Of a stretch of DNA of 64,000 nt, positions 53,970 through 62,476 are shown one piece after another (within the stretch, counting starts at the first letter, position 1; every line of letters starts with the position of its first letter). The notes beneath the pieces are model-generated. The model saw only the letters and a list, made by a program, of their open reading frames with translations, searched no databases and was not told the DNA's origin. The position numbers and the translations under genes are program-made. Origin of the DNA: Thalassobellus sediminis (GTDB lineage: Bacteria > Bacteroidota > Bacteroidia > Flavobacteriales > Flavobacteriaceae); contig NZ_JBISCD010000040.1 of assembly GCF_044386045.1 (NCBI RefSeq), forward strand, positions 1,550,001 through 1,614,000, given 5' to 3'.

Positions 53970-56051
53970 ATGGATATAAATCTTATGCAAAAGAGTCCTA
54001 TCAAAATCTTGTCTTTTGATATTGATAACACACTAATCGATTTTCACACTTTAAAAAGTAACTTCCCTAAAACTTGGAATAAATACAAAGCAAAAACAGA
54101 TGTTTTACTTGCGTATAATACAGGGCGATTAATAGACGATGTGCTTGGTCTTATAAAAAAGGGGATTTTACCAAAACCAGATTATATAATAGCTGGTGTA
54201 GGAACTCTTATTTACGATTTTAATAGTAAATCTATTGTAAAAGAATTTAATGATGTTCTTGATGATGGTTGGGACTTAACAAAGGTTGAGCAAGTTATAC
54301 AAAGTATCAATCATCCAATAAGTGAGCAACCCGCTAAATTTCAACATTCATATAAAAGGAGTTATTATTTTCATGATGCTACCAAAGCATTAATATCTAG
54401 TATCGAACAAGATTTTTCAAATGCAAATATGCACATAAACGTGGTGTATTCTGGAGAAAAATTTTTAGATATTCTTCCAAAATGGGCTAATAAAGGGAAT
54501 GCATTGCAATGGTTACTTAAAAAATTAGATTTAAAGGCCGATAATGTTGTGGTTGCAGGAGATAGCGGAAATGACTCTGCTATGTTCGATATGGATGACG
54601 TTAGAGGCATTGTTGTGGCCAATGCCCATGAAGAGCTATATAGGTTTACAAAACACAGAGAGATGTATCATGCCGAGGGCGATCATGGTGATGGCGTTAT
54701 TGAAGGACTTATATATTATGGCATATTACCTGAGGAAGCAAAAATAATTAATGAAGAAGATCATATTGATGATTATATCATTCAACAAGAGTTAAATAAT
54801 ATAGCAGACGAAGACGATAAAGAAAAGTTAGAATTAATAAGAGAAGGCTATGATAAAGCTGTTGAAGCATTAAAAAAGAATATTACACCCTTAGGGTTTT
54901 CGGCGTGTTCCATAAAAGATAATGTACCAAATGGAACCGATGAAAATTATCATAGCGTTTGGGCACGAGATGGAGCAATTACAGTTATAGGGTCGTTATC
55001 GCTTATACATGATGAAGAAATTCATCAGTGTCAACGTCAAACGTTAGTTACTTTGTTTGAGCACATTTCTCGTAATGGACAAATACCATCTAATGTACGT
55101 ATAAAAGACAATGTAGCCGATTATTCTGGAGTAGGAGGTATATGTTCTATTGATAGTGGTATTTGGGTCGTAATTGCTTTCTATGAATACGTTAATGTAA
55201 CAAAAGATATAAAGTTTCTTCGAAAATATATTTCAGATATTAAAGAAACTATGCGTTGGTTAGGAGCGCACGATAGTAACAATGATGCCTTGTTAGAAAT
55301 TCCTGAAGCTGGAGATTGGACCGATTTGTTTGGAGGAAGTTATAACATTCTTTACGATGAAATCCTTTGGTATCGAGCAAATGTATGTTTTGGGCGTATG
55401 CTGGAAATGTTAGGAGATTATGAAGAAGCTGGAGAACATATAAGATGGTCTCAAGTTATAAAAAAAGAAATATTACAAAATTTTTGGCCTTCAACACAGC
55501 AAAAATTATTTCAATCGGTGTCCTTTGCCGAACGTCAATTTACACTAGGAGATACGCCTTATTTAATAGCGCAAACAACACCTTTCGATTTTAGCTGGCG
55601 TTGTGATGTGTTTGGTAACGTGTTAGCCTTTTTACATGGCGCTGTCGATGCAGAAAAAGCCCACCAGACCTTCAAGTTTATGCTAGGTGTTGGTGTTAAT
55701 GATCCGTTTCCTGTATCTAACGTGTATCCTGTTGTAACACCTGGTGATCCAGATTGGAAACCATACTATACCGTTAACTTATTAAACCTTCCAAATCACT
55801 ATCATAATGGTGGTATTTGGCCTTTTGTAGGCGGTTTTTGGGTGAAGTTTATTAACAAACTAGGGCTTAGAGATGTTGCTATTTCAGAGTTGTACAAATT
55901 AGCTCTAATAAATAAAGAAGGATTAACAGAAGAATGGGAATTTACCGAGTGGGCGCATGGTACTTCAGGTAAAGCTATGGGGAAAGCTTATCAGGCTTGG
56001 TCTGCGGCCCAATATATATCAGCTTGCAATGACTTACGAATAATTAAATAA
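53970..56051 (+). CDS. Fusion of sucrose-phosphatase-like HAD phosphatase and GH100/invertase-like hydrolase
   Basis: The 693 residues contain two enzymes. Residues about 10-255 are a HAD-IIB phosphatase of the sucrose-phosphatase type: nucleophile motif FDIDNT (D17, D19), YNTGR, a lysine in NKGNALQWL and GDSGNDSAMF. Residues about 285-690 are an (alpha/alpha)6-barrel hydrolase like GH100 invertases or amylo-1,6-glucosidases, with YHSVWARDGAI, CSIDSGIWVVIAFYEY, HYHNGGIWPFVGG and GKAYQAWSAAQY. It would dephosphorylate a disaccharide phosphate and also hydrolyse a glycoside. The next genes encode the matching synthase and a sugar kinase. An alternative is a mannosylfructose-type substrate. Confidence 0.85.
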   Translation: MDINLMQKSPIKILSFDIDNTLIDFHTLKSNFPKTWNKYKAKTDVLLAYNTGRLIDDVLGLIKKGILPKPDYIIAGVGTLIYDFNSKSIVKEFNDVLDDGWDLTKVEQVIQSINHPISEQPAKFQHSYKRSYYFHDATKALISSIEQDFSNANMHINVVYSGEKFLDILPKWANKGNALQWLLKKLDLKADNVVVAGDSGNDSAMFDMDDVRGIVVANAHEELYRFTKHREMYHAEGDHGDGVIEGLIYYGILPEEAKIINEEDHIDDYIIQQELNNIADEDDKEKLELIREGYDKAVEALKKNITPLGFSACSIKDNVPNGTDENYHSVWARDGAITVIGSLSLIHDEEIHQCQRQTLVTLFEHISRNGQIPSNVRIKDNVADYSGVGGICSIDSGIWVVIAFYEYVNVTKDIKFLRKYISDIKETMRWLGAHDSNNDALLEIPEAGDWTDLFGGSYNILYDEILWYRANVCFGRMLEMLGDYEEAGEHIRWSQVIKKEILQNFWPSTQQKLFQSVSFAERQFTLGDTPYLIAQTTPFDFSWRCDVFGNVLAFLHGAVDAEKAHQTFKFMLGVGVNDPFPVSNVYPVVTPGDPDWKPYYTVNLLNLPNHYHNGGIWPFVGGFWVKFINKLGLRDVAISELYKLALINKEGLTEEWEFTEWAHGTSGKAMGKAYQAWSAAQYISACNDLRIIK

Positions 56052-56070
56052 TTAACTAAAATTTAAACAT

Positions 56071-57351
56071 ATGAAATCAATATTGATGATCTCTTTACAT
56101 GGCTATGTAGGAGCCAATGCAGAATTAGGAAAACCAGATACTGGTGGACAAGTAGTTTATGTTTTAGAGCTTGCCGAGCGTTTTAGTAGACTGGGAAAAA
56201 AAGTAGATTTAGTAACACGTCAATTTGAAGATCAACCAGAGTACGATCATGTAGATGATAATTATAGTGTATGGCGGATTCCTTTTGGAGGAAAAAAGTT
56301 TATCCGAAAAGAGGATATGCACGATCATTTAAAAAAGTTTGTTACCAATTGTTTAGCAGCTATTAAAAAAGAAGGCAAAAAGTACGATGTTGTTTATTCT
56401 CATTATTGGGATGCAGGTTGGGCAGGACAAAAAATAGCTGAAGAATTAGGCGTTTCGCATGTGCATACACCGCACTCTGTTGGTTGGTGGAAACAGCATA
56501 CTATGGGAAGTGATATGGATGAAAAGGTAATGGAGAAAAATTATCGTTTTAAAGAACGTATTAGAAAAGAATATTTTGTGTATCAAATGTGTAATCATGT
56601 TATTGCTACAACATTGCCTCAAGTAGATTTGTTAACTAAGCAATATGATGTTTTACCAAAAAATTGTACCATGATTCCTCCTGGAATTGACGAAAACCGA
56701 TTTTTTCCAGTACCTTCAAAAGAAAATGATAAAATTCGTGTTAAGTACGATATTCATCCTACAGATATTTTAACTTTAGGAAGAATGGCACATAATAAAG
56801 GTTATGATCTTTTAATAAGAGCATTACCAACGGTTTTCGAACTTTGTCCAGAAGCTAGATTAGTAGCGGCAATTGGTAGCGATCAGTCAGATCAAGATGA
56901 TGAAGGCGTTGCAACGCTTAAGAAGTTAGCAACCGAACTGGGTATTATGGATAAAATAAAATGGAAAAATTATATAGCCGATGAAGATTTAGCAAACGTT
57001 TACAGATCGGCTAATATTTTTGTTATGCCTTCTAGATATGAACCTTTTGGAATGGTTGCTATTGAGGCTATGGCTTGTGGTACACCAAGTATTATTACTG
57101 TGCATGGTGGCTTATATGATTTAATTGATTTTGGTAATCAAGCTTTATTTGCAGATCCTCACAGACCTGTTGAGTTTGGTGCTATGATGGCTATGCCGCT
57201 TTTATACCCTAAAATGCGAAATGAACTATCTGTTGAAGGCGCTCGTTTTGCGCGTCGTAATTTTGGCTGGACAGGAATTGCTAAGCGAATGATTGAAGTT
57301 TTTAAAAGCTCCATTAATCAACAAACTATGGAGTCTAATCTTTTTTACTAA
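56071..57351 (+). CDS. Sucrose-phosphate-synthase-like glycosyltransferase (GT4)
   Basis: The 426 residues have the GT-B fold of family 4. The N-terminus ISLHGYVGANAELGKPDTGG and GQVVYVLELA matches sucrose-phosphate and mannosylfructose-phosphate synthases, as does the segment HTPHSVGWWKQHTMG. The C-terminal half carries GRMAHNKGYDLLI and the donor-site pair SRYEPFGMVAIEAMACG (E-x7-E). It would join a sugar nucleotide to fructose 6-phosphate. The donor (UDP- or ADP-glucose or GDP-mannose) is not determinable here. It lies 19 nt after the HAD-hydrolase fusion gene. Confidence 0.88.
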   Translation: MKSILMISLHGYVGANAELGKPDTGGQVVYVLELAERFSRLGKKVDLVTRQFEDQPEYDHVDDNYSVWRIPFGGKKFIRKEDMHDHLKKFVTNCLAAIKKEGKKYDVVYSHYWDAGWAGQKIAEELGVSHVHTPHSVGWWKQHTMGSDMDEKVMEKNYRFKERIRKEYFVYQMCNHVIATTLPQVDLLTKQYDVLPKNCTMIPPGIDENRFFPVPSKENDKIRVKYDIHPTDILTLGRMAHNKGYDLLIRALPTVFELCPEARLVAAIGSDQSDQDDEGVATLKKLATELGIMDKIKWKNYIADEDLANVYRSANIFVMPSRYEPFGMVAIEAMACGTPSIITVHGGLYDLIDFGNQALFADPHRPVEFGAMMAMPLLYPKMRNELSVEGARFARRNFGWTGIAKRMIEVFKSSINQQTMESNLFY

Positions 57352-57383
57352 GTAAGAACGGTTAAACTATTAAAATAAAATTT

Positions 57384-58265
57384 ATGGCTAACATTGTCTG
57401 TTTTGGAGAAGTATTATGGGATGTTTTTCCAACTTATAAAAAAATTGGAGGCGCACCATTAAATGTGGCACTTCGGTCTGCTTCTTTTAATAATGAAGTT
57501 ATTATGATTAGTGCTGTTGGAAATGATAGTGCTGGTAATAAATTAATGCATTATTTTTTAGAGAATGATTTAAATATAAGTTGCATTCAAGTTATTGATA
57601 CATTTGAAACAGGCGAGGTTAAGGTCATATTAAATGATAAAGGATCTGCATCGTATGATATTATATACCCAAGAGCTTGGGATAAAATAAGTTTAACAGA
57701 AGCTTCTATAGATGCTGTAAAAGCATCTGATGCTTTTGTTTTTGGGAGTTTAATAGCTAGAGATGATATCTCTAGAGGTACGCTTTATAAACTGATAGAT
57801 TTAGCACATTATAAAGTATTTGATCTTAATTTACGACCACCTCATTACTCAAAAGAAGTGCTTTTATATCTTATGAATACATCTGATTTTATTAAGTTTA
57901 ACGATGATGAACTTTATGAAGTAAGTAGGAGCATGGGTTCTGTATATAATTCTTTAGAACAAAATTTAAATTATATAGCTGAGAAAACAAATACCAAGCA
58001 TGTTTGTGTTACCAAAGGAGCGCATGGAGCCGTTTTACTTTATAATGGAAAACTTTATTATAATAGTGGCTATCAAATAAAAGTAAAGAATACAGTTGGT
58101 GCTGGTGATTCCTTTTTAGGATCGCTAATTAGTCAATTATTAAATAATGTTAGTCCGCAAGAGGCTATAAATTTTGCTTGTGCTGTTGGTGCACTAGTCG
58201 CACAAGAGGATGGTGCAAATCCTAAAATAAGCAATGCGCAAATTGGTGCTTTTATAAACCCTTAA
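57384..58265 (+). CDS. PfkB-family carbohydrate kinase, probably fructokinase
   Basis: At 293 residues this is a standard ribokinase-fold sugar kinase: GEVLWDVFP and KKIGGAPLNVA at the N-terminus, and the catalytic anion hole with its base aspartate in NTVGAGDSFLGS. As third gene of the disaccharide cluster it most likely phosphorylates fructose (or another hexose) released by the hydrolase, returning it to the synthase or to glycolysis. It converges with the YdeI-like gene, only 6 nt apart, without an obvious terminator. Confidence 0.9.
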   Translation: MANIVCFGEVLWDVFPTYKKIGGAPLNVALRSASFNNEVIMISAVGNDSAGNKLMHYFLENDLNISCIQVIDTFETGEVKVILNDKGSASYDIIYPRAWDKISLTEASIDAVKASDAFVFGSLIARDDISRGTLYKLIDLAHYKVFDLNLRPPHYSKEVLLYLMNTSDFIKFNDDELYEVSRSMGSVYNSLEQNLNYIAEKTNTKHVCVTKGAHGAVLLYNGKLYYNSGYQIKVKNTVGAGDSFLGSLISQLLNNVSPQEAINFACAVGALVAQEDGANPKISNAQIGAFINP

Positions 58266-58271
58266 TTTTGT

Positions 58272-58847
58272 TTACCAGTTGTCTCTTGACTTAATATTTG
58301 CTTCACAGAGCTTAATGATTTCAGAAATACGCTTTTGTTTTGTCGCTTCTCTTTTAGCTTGTTTTAACCAATATAAATAGCTTTTTTTATATGAAGGGGC
58401 AAAGTTTTGGTAATTATCAAAAGCCAAAGCGTTCTTGTTAAATTCTAGTTGTAACGCTTCTGGTATAATGCCATTTTCAACATCATCTAAGGCAGTCCAA
58501 CTACCATTTTGTTTTCCTATTTCAATCTTTTTTAATCCACTTTCATGCATTAGATTATCAGCAATAAGTGAGTCAATATATTTTTTGTTTAAAGCACTCC
58601 AAACACTTTTGTCATTTCTTGGTGAAAAATATTGTCGGCGTTTTCCGTTTCCTAAGCTTTTTACAGTAGAATCAATCCATCCATAGCAAATAGCTACTTT
58701 TACAGCTTCTTCCCATCGCATAGATGGTTCTTTGTTTTCAACTTTATAAAAGATTAAATAAACACCTTTATACGAATTATAATTATTGTGTAACCATGCT
58801 CGCCATTTGGAGTCTGTTTTAAAATATAATTCAGGGGTTTTTTCCAT
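58272..58847 (-). CDS. YdeI/OmpD-associated family protein
   Basis: The 191 residues match the YdeI/OmpD-associated family: WRAWLHNNYNSYKGVYLIFY, WEEAVKVAICYGWIDSTVKS and a YFSPRNDKSVWSALNKKYID segment. A C-terminal basic helical part (YWLKQAKREATKQKRISEII) is also typical. Members are linked to resistance against antimicrobial peptides or bacteriocins in enterobacteria; the mechanism is unknown. The gene lies directly after (6 nt) the M1 peptidase gene, probably in one operon with it in the order M1 peptidase last. Confidence 0.88.
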   Translation of the reverse strand: MEKTPELYFKTDSKWRAWLHNNYNSYKGVYLIFYKVENKEPSMRWEEAVKVAICYGWIDSTVKSLGNGKRRQYFSPRNDKSVWSALNKKYIDSLIADNLMHESGLKKIEIGKQNGSWTALDDVENGIIPEALQLEFNKNALAFDNYQNFAPSYKKSYLYWLKQAKREATKQKRISEIIKLCEANIKSRDNW

Positions 58848-58852
58848 AGGTA

Positions 58853-60499
58853 TTATATGTTTTTTTCTTTAACATAAAAATCTTTATCAATTATGATTGG
58901 CATTTTACTAGAAGGTGTTTCTATTGTCTGCCATTCAGATTTTGGGTAGATCCATTTGTCTTCATTTCCAATTTTTATTTGAATTGGCATATCAAATCCA
59001 TCAACAATATTAGTCCATCTATATTTTAAAGTTCTTTTTTTATGAGAATATTCTAAAGTTGGTATTCTTATATCTCTTAGATATTGATTAAAAAAAGAGG
59101 TTAAATCGATCCCAGTTTCTTTACTTAAATAATTTTCAATTTGTTGCGTGCTTACCGTCTGATGATAAAATGTTATATTTAATCCACGTAAAATTTGACG
59201 CCATTTTTCATCATCTTTAACAAGCTGCCTTAAAGTGTGTAGCATGTTTCCGCCTTTCTGATACATATCACTAGAACCTTCCTTGTTTACATTGTAGTGT
59301 CCAATAATTGGACGTTCATTATGGATGCCTTTACGAGTGCCAATTATATATTCAGCACCTGCTTCTTTACCATAATAATACTCTACAAATAAACTTTCAG
59401 AATAGCTTGTAAAGCTTTCATGAATCCACATGTCTGCAATGTCAATATAGGTTATGTTATTCGCAAACCATTCATGTCCAGATTCGTGTATAATAATATA
59501 ATCGAATTTTAATCCCCAACCAGTACCCGATAAATCTCTTCCTAAATAACCTTGCATAAATTTGTTGCCATATGTAACCGAACTTTGATGTTCCATACCT
59601 AAATAAGGGACTTCAACAAGTTTGTATCCATCTTTATAAAATGGATATTGACCAAACCAATGCTCAAAAGCTTTCATCATTTTTGGAGCATCTTTAAATT
59701 GTTTTTTAGCTTTTTCTAAGTTGTCTTTTAAAACATAATAATCCATGTCTAAATTACCTCCTTGACCATCAAATACTTCAGAAAAATGGGCGTAATCACC
59801 AATATTCACATTTACACCATAATTATTAATAGGATTGTTTACATACCAATGGTAGGTTTTCGTATCTGTGAATTCTTCAATTTTACGCAGCCTTCCGTTA
59901 GAAACATCCATTAAGCCTTTTGGCACATTCACGCTAATAAGCATGCTGTCTACTTCGTCGTACATATGATCTTTGTTAGGCCACCAAACACTAGCGCCTA
60001 AGCCTTGACAAGATGTTGCTACAAAATCTTTTCCATTGTTATCTTTTTTCCAGGAGAAACCACCATCCCAAGGTGCTTTAATGGCTTCTTTTGGATTGCC
60101 TTCATAATACACATCAAGAGATTGAATACTTCCTACATCTTGTTTACTTATTAGTTTGATAAAATGAGCATTGCCATCGTGTTTTACTTCTAAAGAATCA
60201 CCGTTTTGAATAACTTTTGTTATTTTTAAAGGTGGCTGCAAATCAATTTGCATTACCGAATTGTTTTCTAAAACTTTATACTGAATGGTGTTTTTTCCTG
60301 AAATGTGCTTTTTTGAAGGATCTACTTTAATGTCTAAATGATAATAGGTTACATCCCACCAAGCACGTTCTGGAGTTATGGTACCTCTTATTGTATCTTG
60401 ATGTGTGAAATCATGTTTTTCTTTAAGTAAACCCTGCGCTTTTACAGAGGTATGTAAAAACAATAATAAACTAATAAGTATTAAAAAATTATATTTCAT
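58853..60499 (-). CDS. Secreted M1-family zinc metallopeptidase
   Basis: The 548 residues have a signal peptide (to about SVKAQG), an N-terminal beta-sandwich with the YHLDIKVDPSKKHISGKNTI start typical of M1 enzymes, and the gluzincin site HESGHEWF followed 18 residues later by the third ligand glutamate in WIHESFTSYSE. The substrate motif is GMEHQS rather than GAMEN, which is common in bacterial M1 peptidases. The long C-terminal helical domain of larger members is absent. It probably trims peptides in the periplasm. The YdeI-like gene ends upstream on the same strand, 5 nt away. Confidence 0.92.
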   Translation of the reverse strand: MKYNFLILISLLLFLHTSVKAQGLLKEKHDFTHQDTIRGTITPERAWWDVTYYHLDIKVDPSKKHISGKNTIQYKVLENNSVMQIDLQPPLKITKVIQNGDSLEVKHDGNAHFIKLISKQDVGSIQSLDVYYEGNPKEAIKAPWDGGFSWKKDNNGKDFVATSCQGLGASVWWPNKDHMYDEVDSMLISVNVPKGLMDVSNGRLRKIEEFTDTKTYHWYVNNPINNYGVNVNIGDYAHFSEVFDGQGGNLDMDYYVLKDNLEKAKKQFKDAPKMMKAFEHWFGQYPFYKDGYKLVEVPYLGMEHQSSVTYGNKFMQGYLGRDLSGTGWGLKFDYIIIHESGHEWFANNITYIDIADMWIHESFTSYSESLFVEYYYGKEAGAEYIIGTRKGIHNERPIIGHYNVNKEGSSDMYQKGGNMLHTLRQLVKDDEKWRQILRGLNITFYHQTVSTQQIENYLSKETGIDLTSFFNQYLRDIRIPTLEYSHKKRTLKYRWTNIVDGFDMPIQIKIGNEDKWIYPKSEWQTIETPSSKMPIIIDKDFYVKEKNI

Positions 60500-60571
60500 T
60501 TATTCTTTTTTTTAAATATAAATTAATAGAAAAACATTCTAAAAGGCTATTAAAAGTATGTTAATATTTAT

Positions 60572-61906
60572 TTAATCGCGAATAATTTTATTAGGAAAAA
60601 GCACAATGCTTTCAAAACCATTTTTTCCAACTGATGCTATTCCAAAGTAATAATTGTCAACAACTATATTTTTTAAAGTAAATTCTAAAACATTACCTAC
60701 ATACCTGCTATAGTCCCAAGTGGGAGAGGTGGTATCTCTCCAGTATATTTTGTAACCTTTCGCTCCATCAACTTTATCCCATTTTAATTTTGTTGATGGT
60801 TGAACAATACCACCAATAGCAAGGTTTTTAGGGGGTGGTGGAGCAGAAGCTAAACTAGCTAAGTTTATGGCATTCACAATAGTTAATTTTTTAGCATATT
60901 CAAAATTAACATGTTCAATAATATCTCCGTATTTAATTCCATTTTCCTCTCTAATATCTTGGTGTTGTTGCGTGTAGTTTTCATGTGCCTCCATAATTCT
61001 AATGCCAGCAAAACCTAAGTCGTTAAAAGGACGATGATGACCTCCACGTCCAAATCTGTCTAATCTGTATATCATTATCGGGTTCATTTCTGGCATATAT
61101 GTTTTTACATTTTTGTAAACATAACGGGCCAATTGCCTAGAAATGCCATCAACTTCTCCTCCATAAAATCTTCGGAATGTTCTTTCTTTTTCAGATTCAT
61201 TAGCGGGTACTGGTTCAGAGAAAATTCTAAAACTTCTATTATCTATTACATCATCAATACCAGAGATGTTTCCAATCATATCATTATTAAAAACACCAAT
61301 GATATCCCAACCTTTTTCTTGTGCATATTTAGCTAATCCAGCTCCACCAAAAAGGCCTTGTTCTTCTCCAGATAACCCTACATAAATAATACTATTTTCA
61401 AATTTGTATTTTGAAAGCACTCTTGCTGCTTCAATAGTTCCTGCCATACCAGAAGCATTATCGTTAGCTCCAGGTGCATCGGTAGTGAAATCCATTGTGT
61501 CACTTGCCCGCGAATCAATATCACCACTCATTATGATGTATTTATTAGGGTGTTTTAAACCTTTTTGTACTGCCACTACATTAACTATCCAAGCATCATG
61601 GGGTACCCGTTTGTTCCCTTTTTTTGCAACAAAATTTTTTTGATAAAAAACATCTAAGCAATTATCACAATTATTAGAAATGGTTTCAAATTCTTGTTTT
61701 ATCCAGCGTCTAGCAGCCCCTATACCTCGAGTGTTAGATAGGGTGTCGCTAAAGGTGTTCCTAGTTCCAAAATTGACTAAAATATTTGTGGTTTTTTCTA
61801 TACGTTCTCTAGAAATAGCATCAACAATATCATATAATTTTTCACTTGTTTGAGCACTTATTATAGATGTAAATATTATAAAAATTAAGAGTGTAGAATA
61901 TCTCAT
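60572..61906 (-). CDS. Secreted M28-family metallopeptidase with C-terminal fibronectin-like domain
   Basis: From the ATG at 61906 the protein has 444 residues, with a signal peptide (MRYSTLLIFIIFTSIISAQ). The zinc-binding segments are DAPGANDNASG, SGEEQGLFGG, NNDMIG and, near the end, a histidine-rich GRGGHHRPF. The first ligand position reads GDIDSR where classical M28 enzymes have HxD. The last 90 residues form a fibronectin type III-like module (GAKGYKIYWRDTT). An earlier in-frame start at 61969 would overlap the preceding gene by 60 nt and precede the signal peptide, so it is rejected. Confidence 0.9.
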   Translation of the reverse strand: MRYSTLLIFIIFTSIISAQTSEKLYDIVDAISRERIEKTTNILVNFGTRNTFSDTLSNTRGIGAARRWIKQEFETISNNCDNCLDVFYQKNFVAKKGNKRVPHDAWIVNVVAVQKGLKHPNKYIIMSGDIDSRASDTMDFTTDAPGANDNASGMAGTIEAARVLSKYKFENSIIYVGLSGEEQGLFGGAGLAKYAQEKGWDIIGVFNNDMIGNISGIDDVIDNRSFRIFSEPVPANESEKERTFRRFYGGEVDGISRQLARYVYKNVKTYMPEMNPIMIYRLDRFGRGGHHRPFNDLGFAGIRIMEAHENYTQQHQDIREENGIKYGDIIEHVNFEYAKKLTIVNAINLASLASAPPPPKNLAIGGIVQPSTKLKWDKVDGAKGYKIYWRDTTSPTWDYSRYVGNVLEFTLKNIVVDNYYFGIASVGKNGFESIVLFPNKIIRD

Positions 61907-61907
61907 A

Positions 61908-62378
61908 TTATTTCTTATAATTAAACTTAACGGTTTCAACAGTACCATCTTCCTGATGTAAATCAACATAGATATTCATTTCATTTTCATTTACTTTTTC
62001 AAAAACCATGCCTTCAAAAATAACATTATGCTTTGTTATTTTTTTTAAAGGAAAATCAATCGTTTCGTCTTTAGTTTCCCAACCTTTTAAATCATTATTA
62101 AAATGCTTTAGTTGAAGGATTAAAGTGTTTTCTACTTCTCTGATAATTTCAATTTCATAAAATGACACTTTATTGTCAATAATTAATTTAAACGTAGCCA
62201 TCATAGATCCTCCTGAAGGTTTACTCCAGTTCTCTTCTGTAATGCCTCCAAAAGCTTCACCTTTCCAATTACCAGATATCCAAGAAATGTTTTCTAATTT
62301 AGGTTCAATAGTGTTATCATTTTGAGAAAATACTAATGACGATGGAAGTAGTAAGGCTAGAAAATATAATGTTTTCAT
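61908..62378 (-). CDS. Secreted DUF6265 family protein
   Basis: The 156 residues have a signal peptide (to about LVFSQN) and a lipocalin-like beta barrel with WISGNWKGEAFGGITEENWS and GGSMMATFKLI, typical of DUF6265. The function of the family is unknown. The stop lies just before the ATG of the M28 peptidase gene, so the two are probably cotranscribed. Confidence 0.85.
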   Translation of the reverse strand: MKTLYFLALLLPSSLVFSQNDNTIEPKLENISWISGNWKGEAFGGITEENWSKPSGGSMMATFKLIIDNKVSFYEIEIIREVENTLILQLKHFNNDLKGWETKDETIDFPLKKITKHNVIFEGMVFEKVNENEMNIYVDLHQEDGTVETVKFNYKK

Positions 62379-62413
62379 AGTTACAAAGTTTTTACTAAAA
62401 TAGATAAAATAAA

Positions 62414-62446
62414 AAAGCGCATCAAAAATAACTTTTAATGCGCTTT
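62414..62446 (-). terminator. Terminator of the acyl-CoA dehydrogenase gene
   Basis: AAAGCGCAT (62414-62422) pairs with ATGCGCTTT (62438-62446), with AAAA/TTTT extending the stem inside and a T-rich tract after it on the minus strand. Confidence 0.8.
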
Positions 62447-62476
62447 ACATAATTGAATTAGTCACTTAGTTATACT

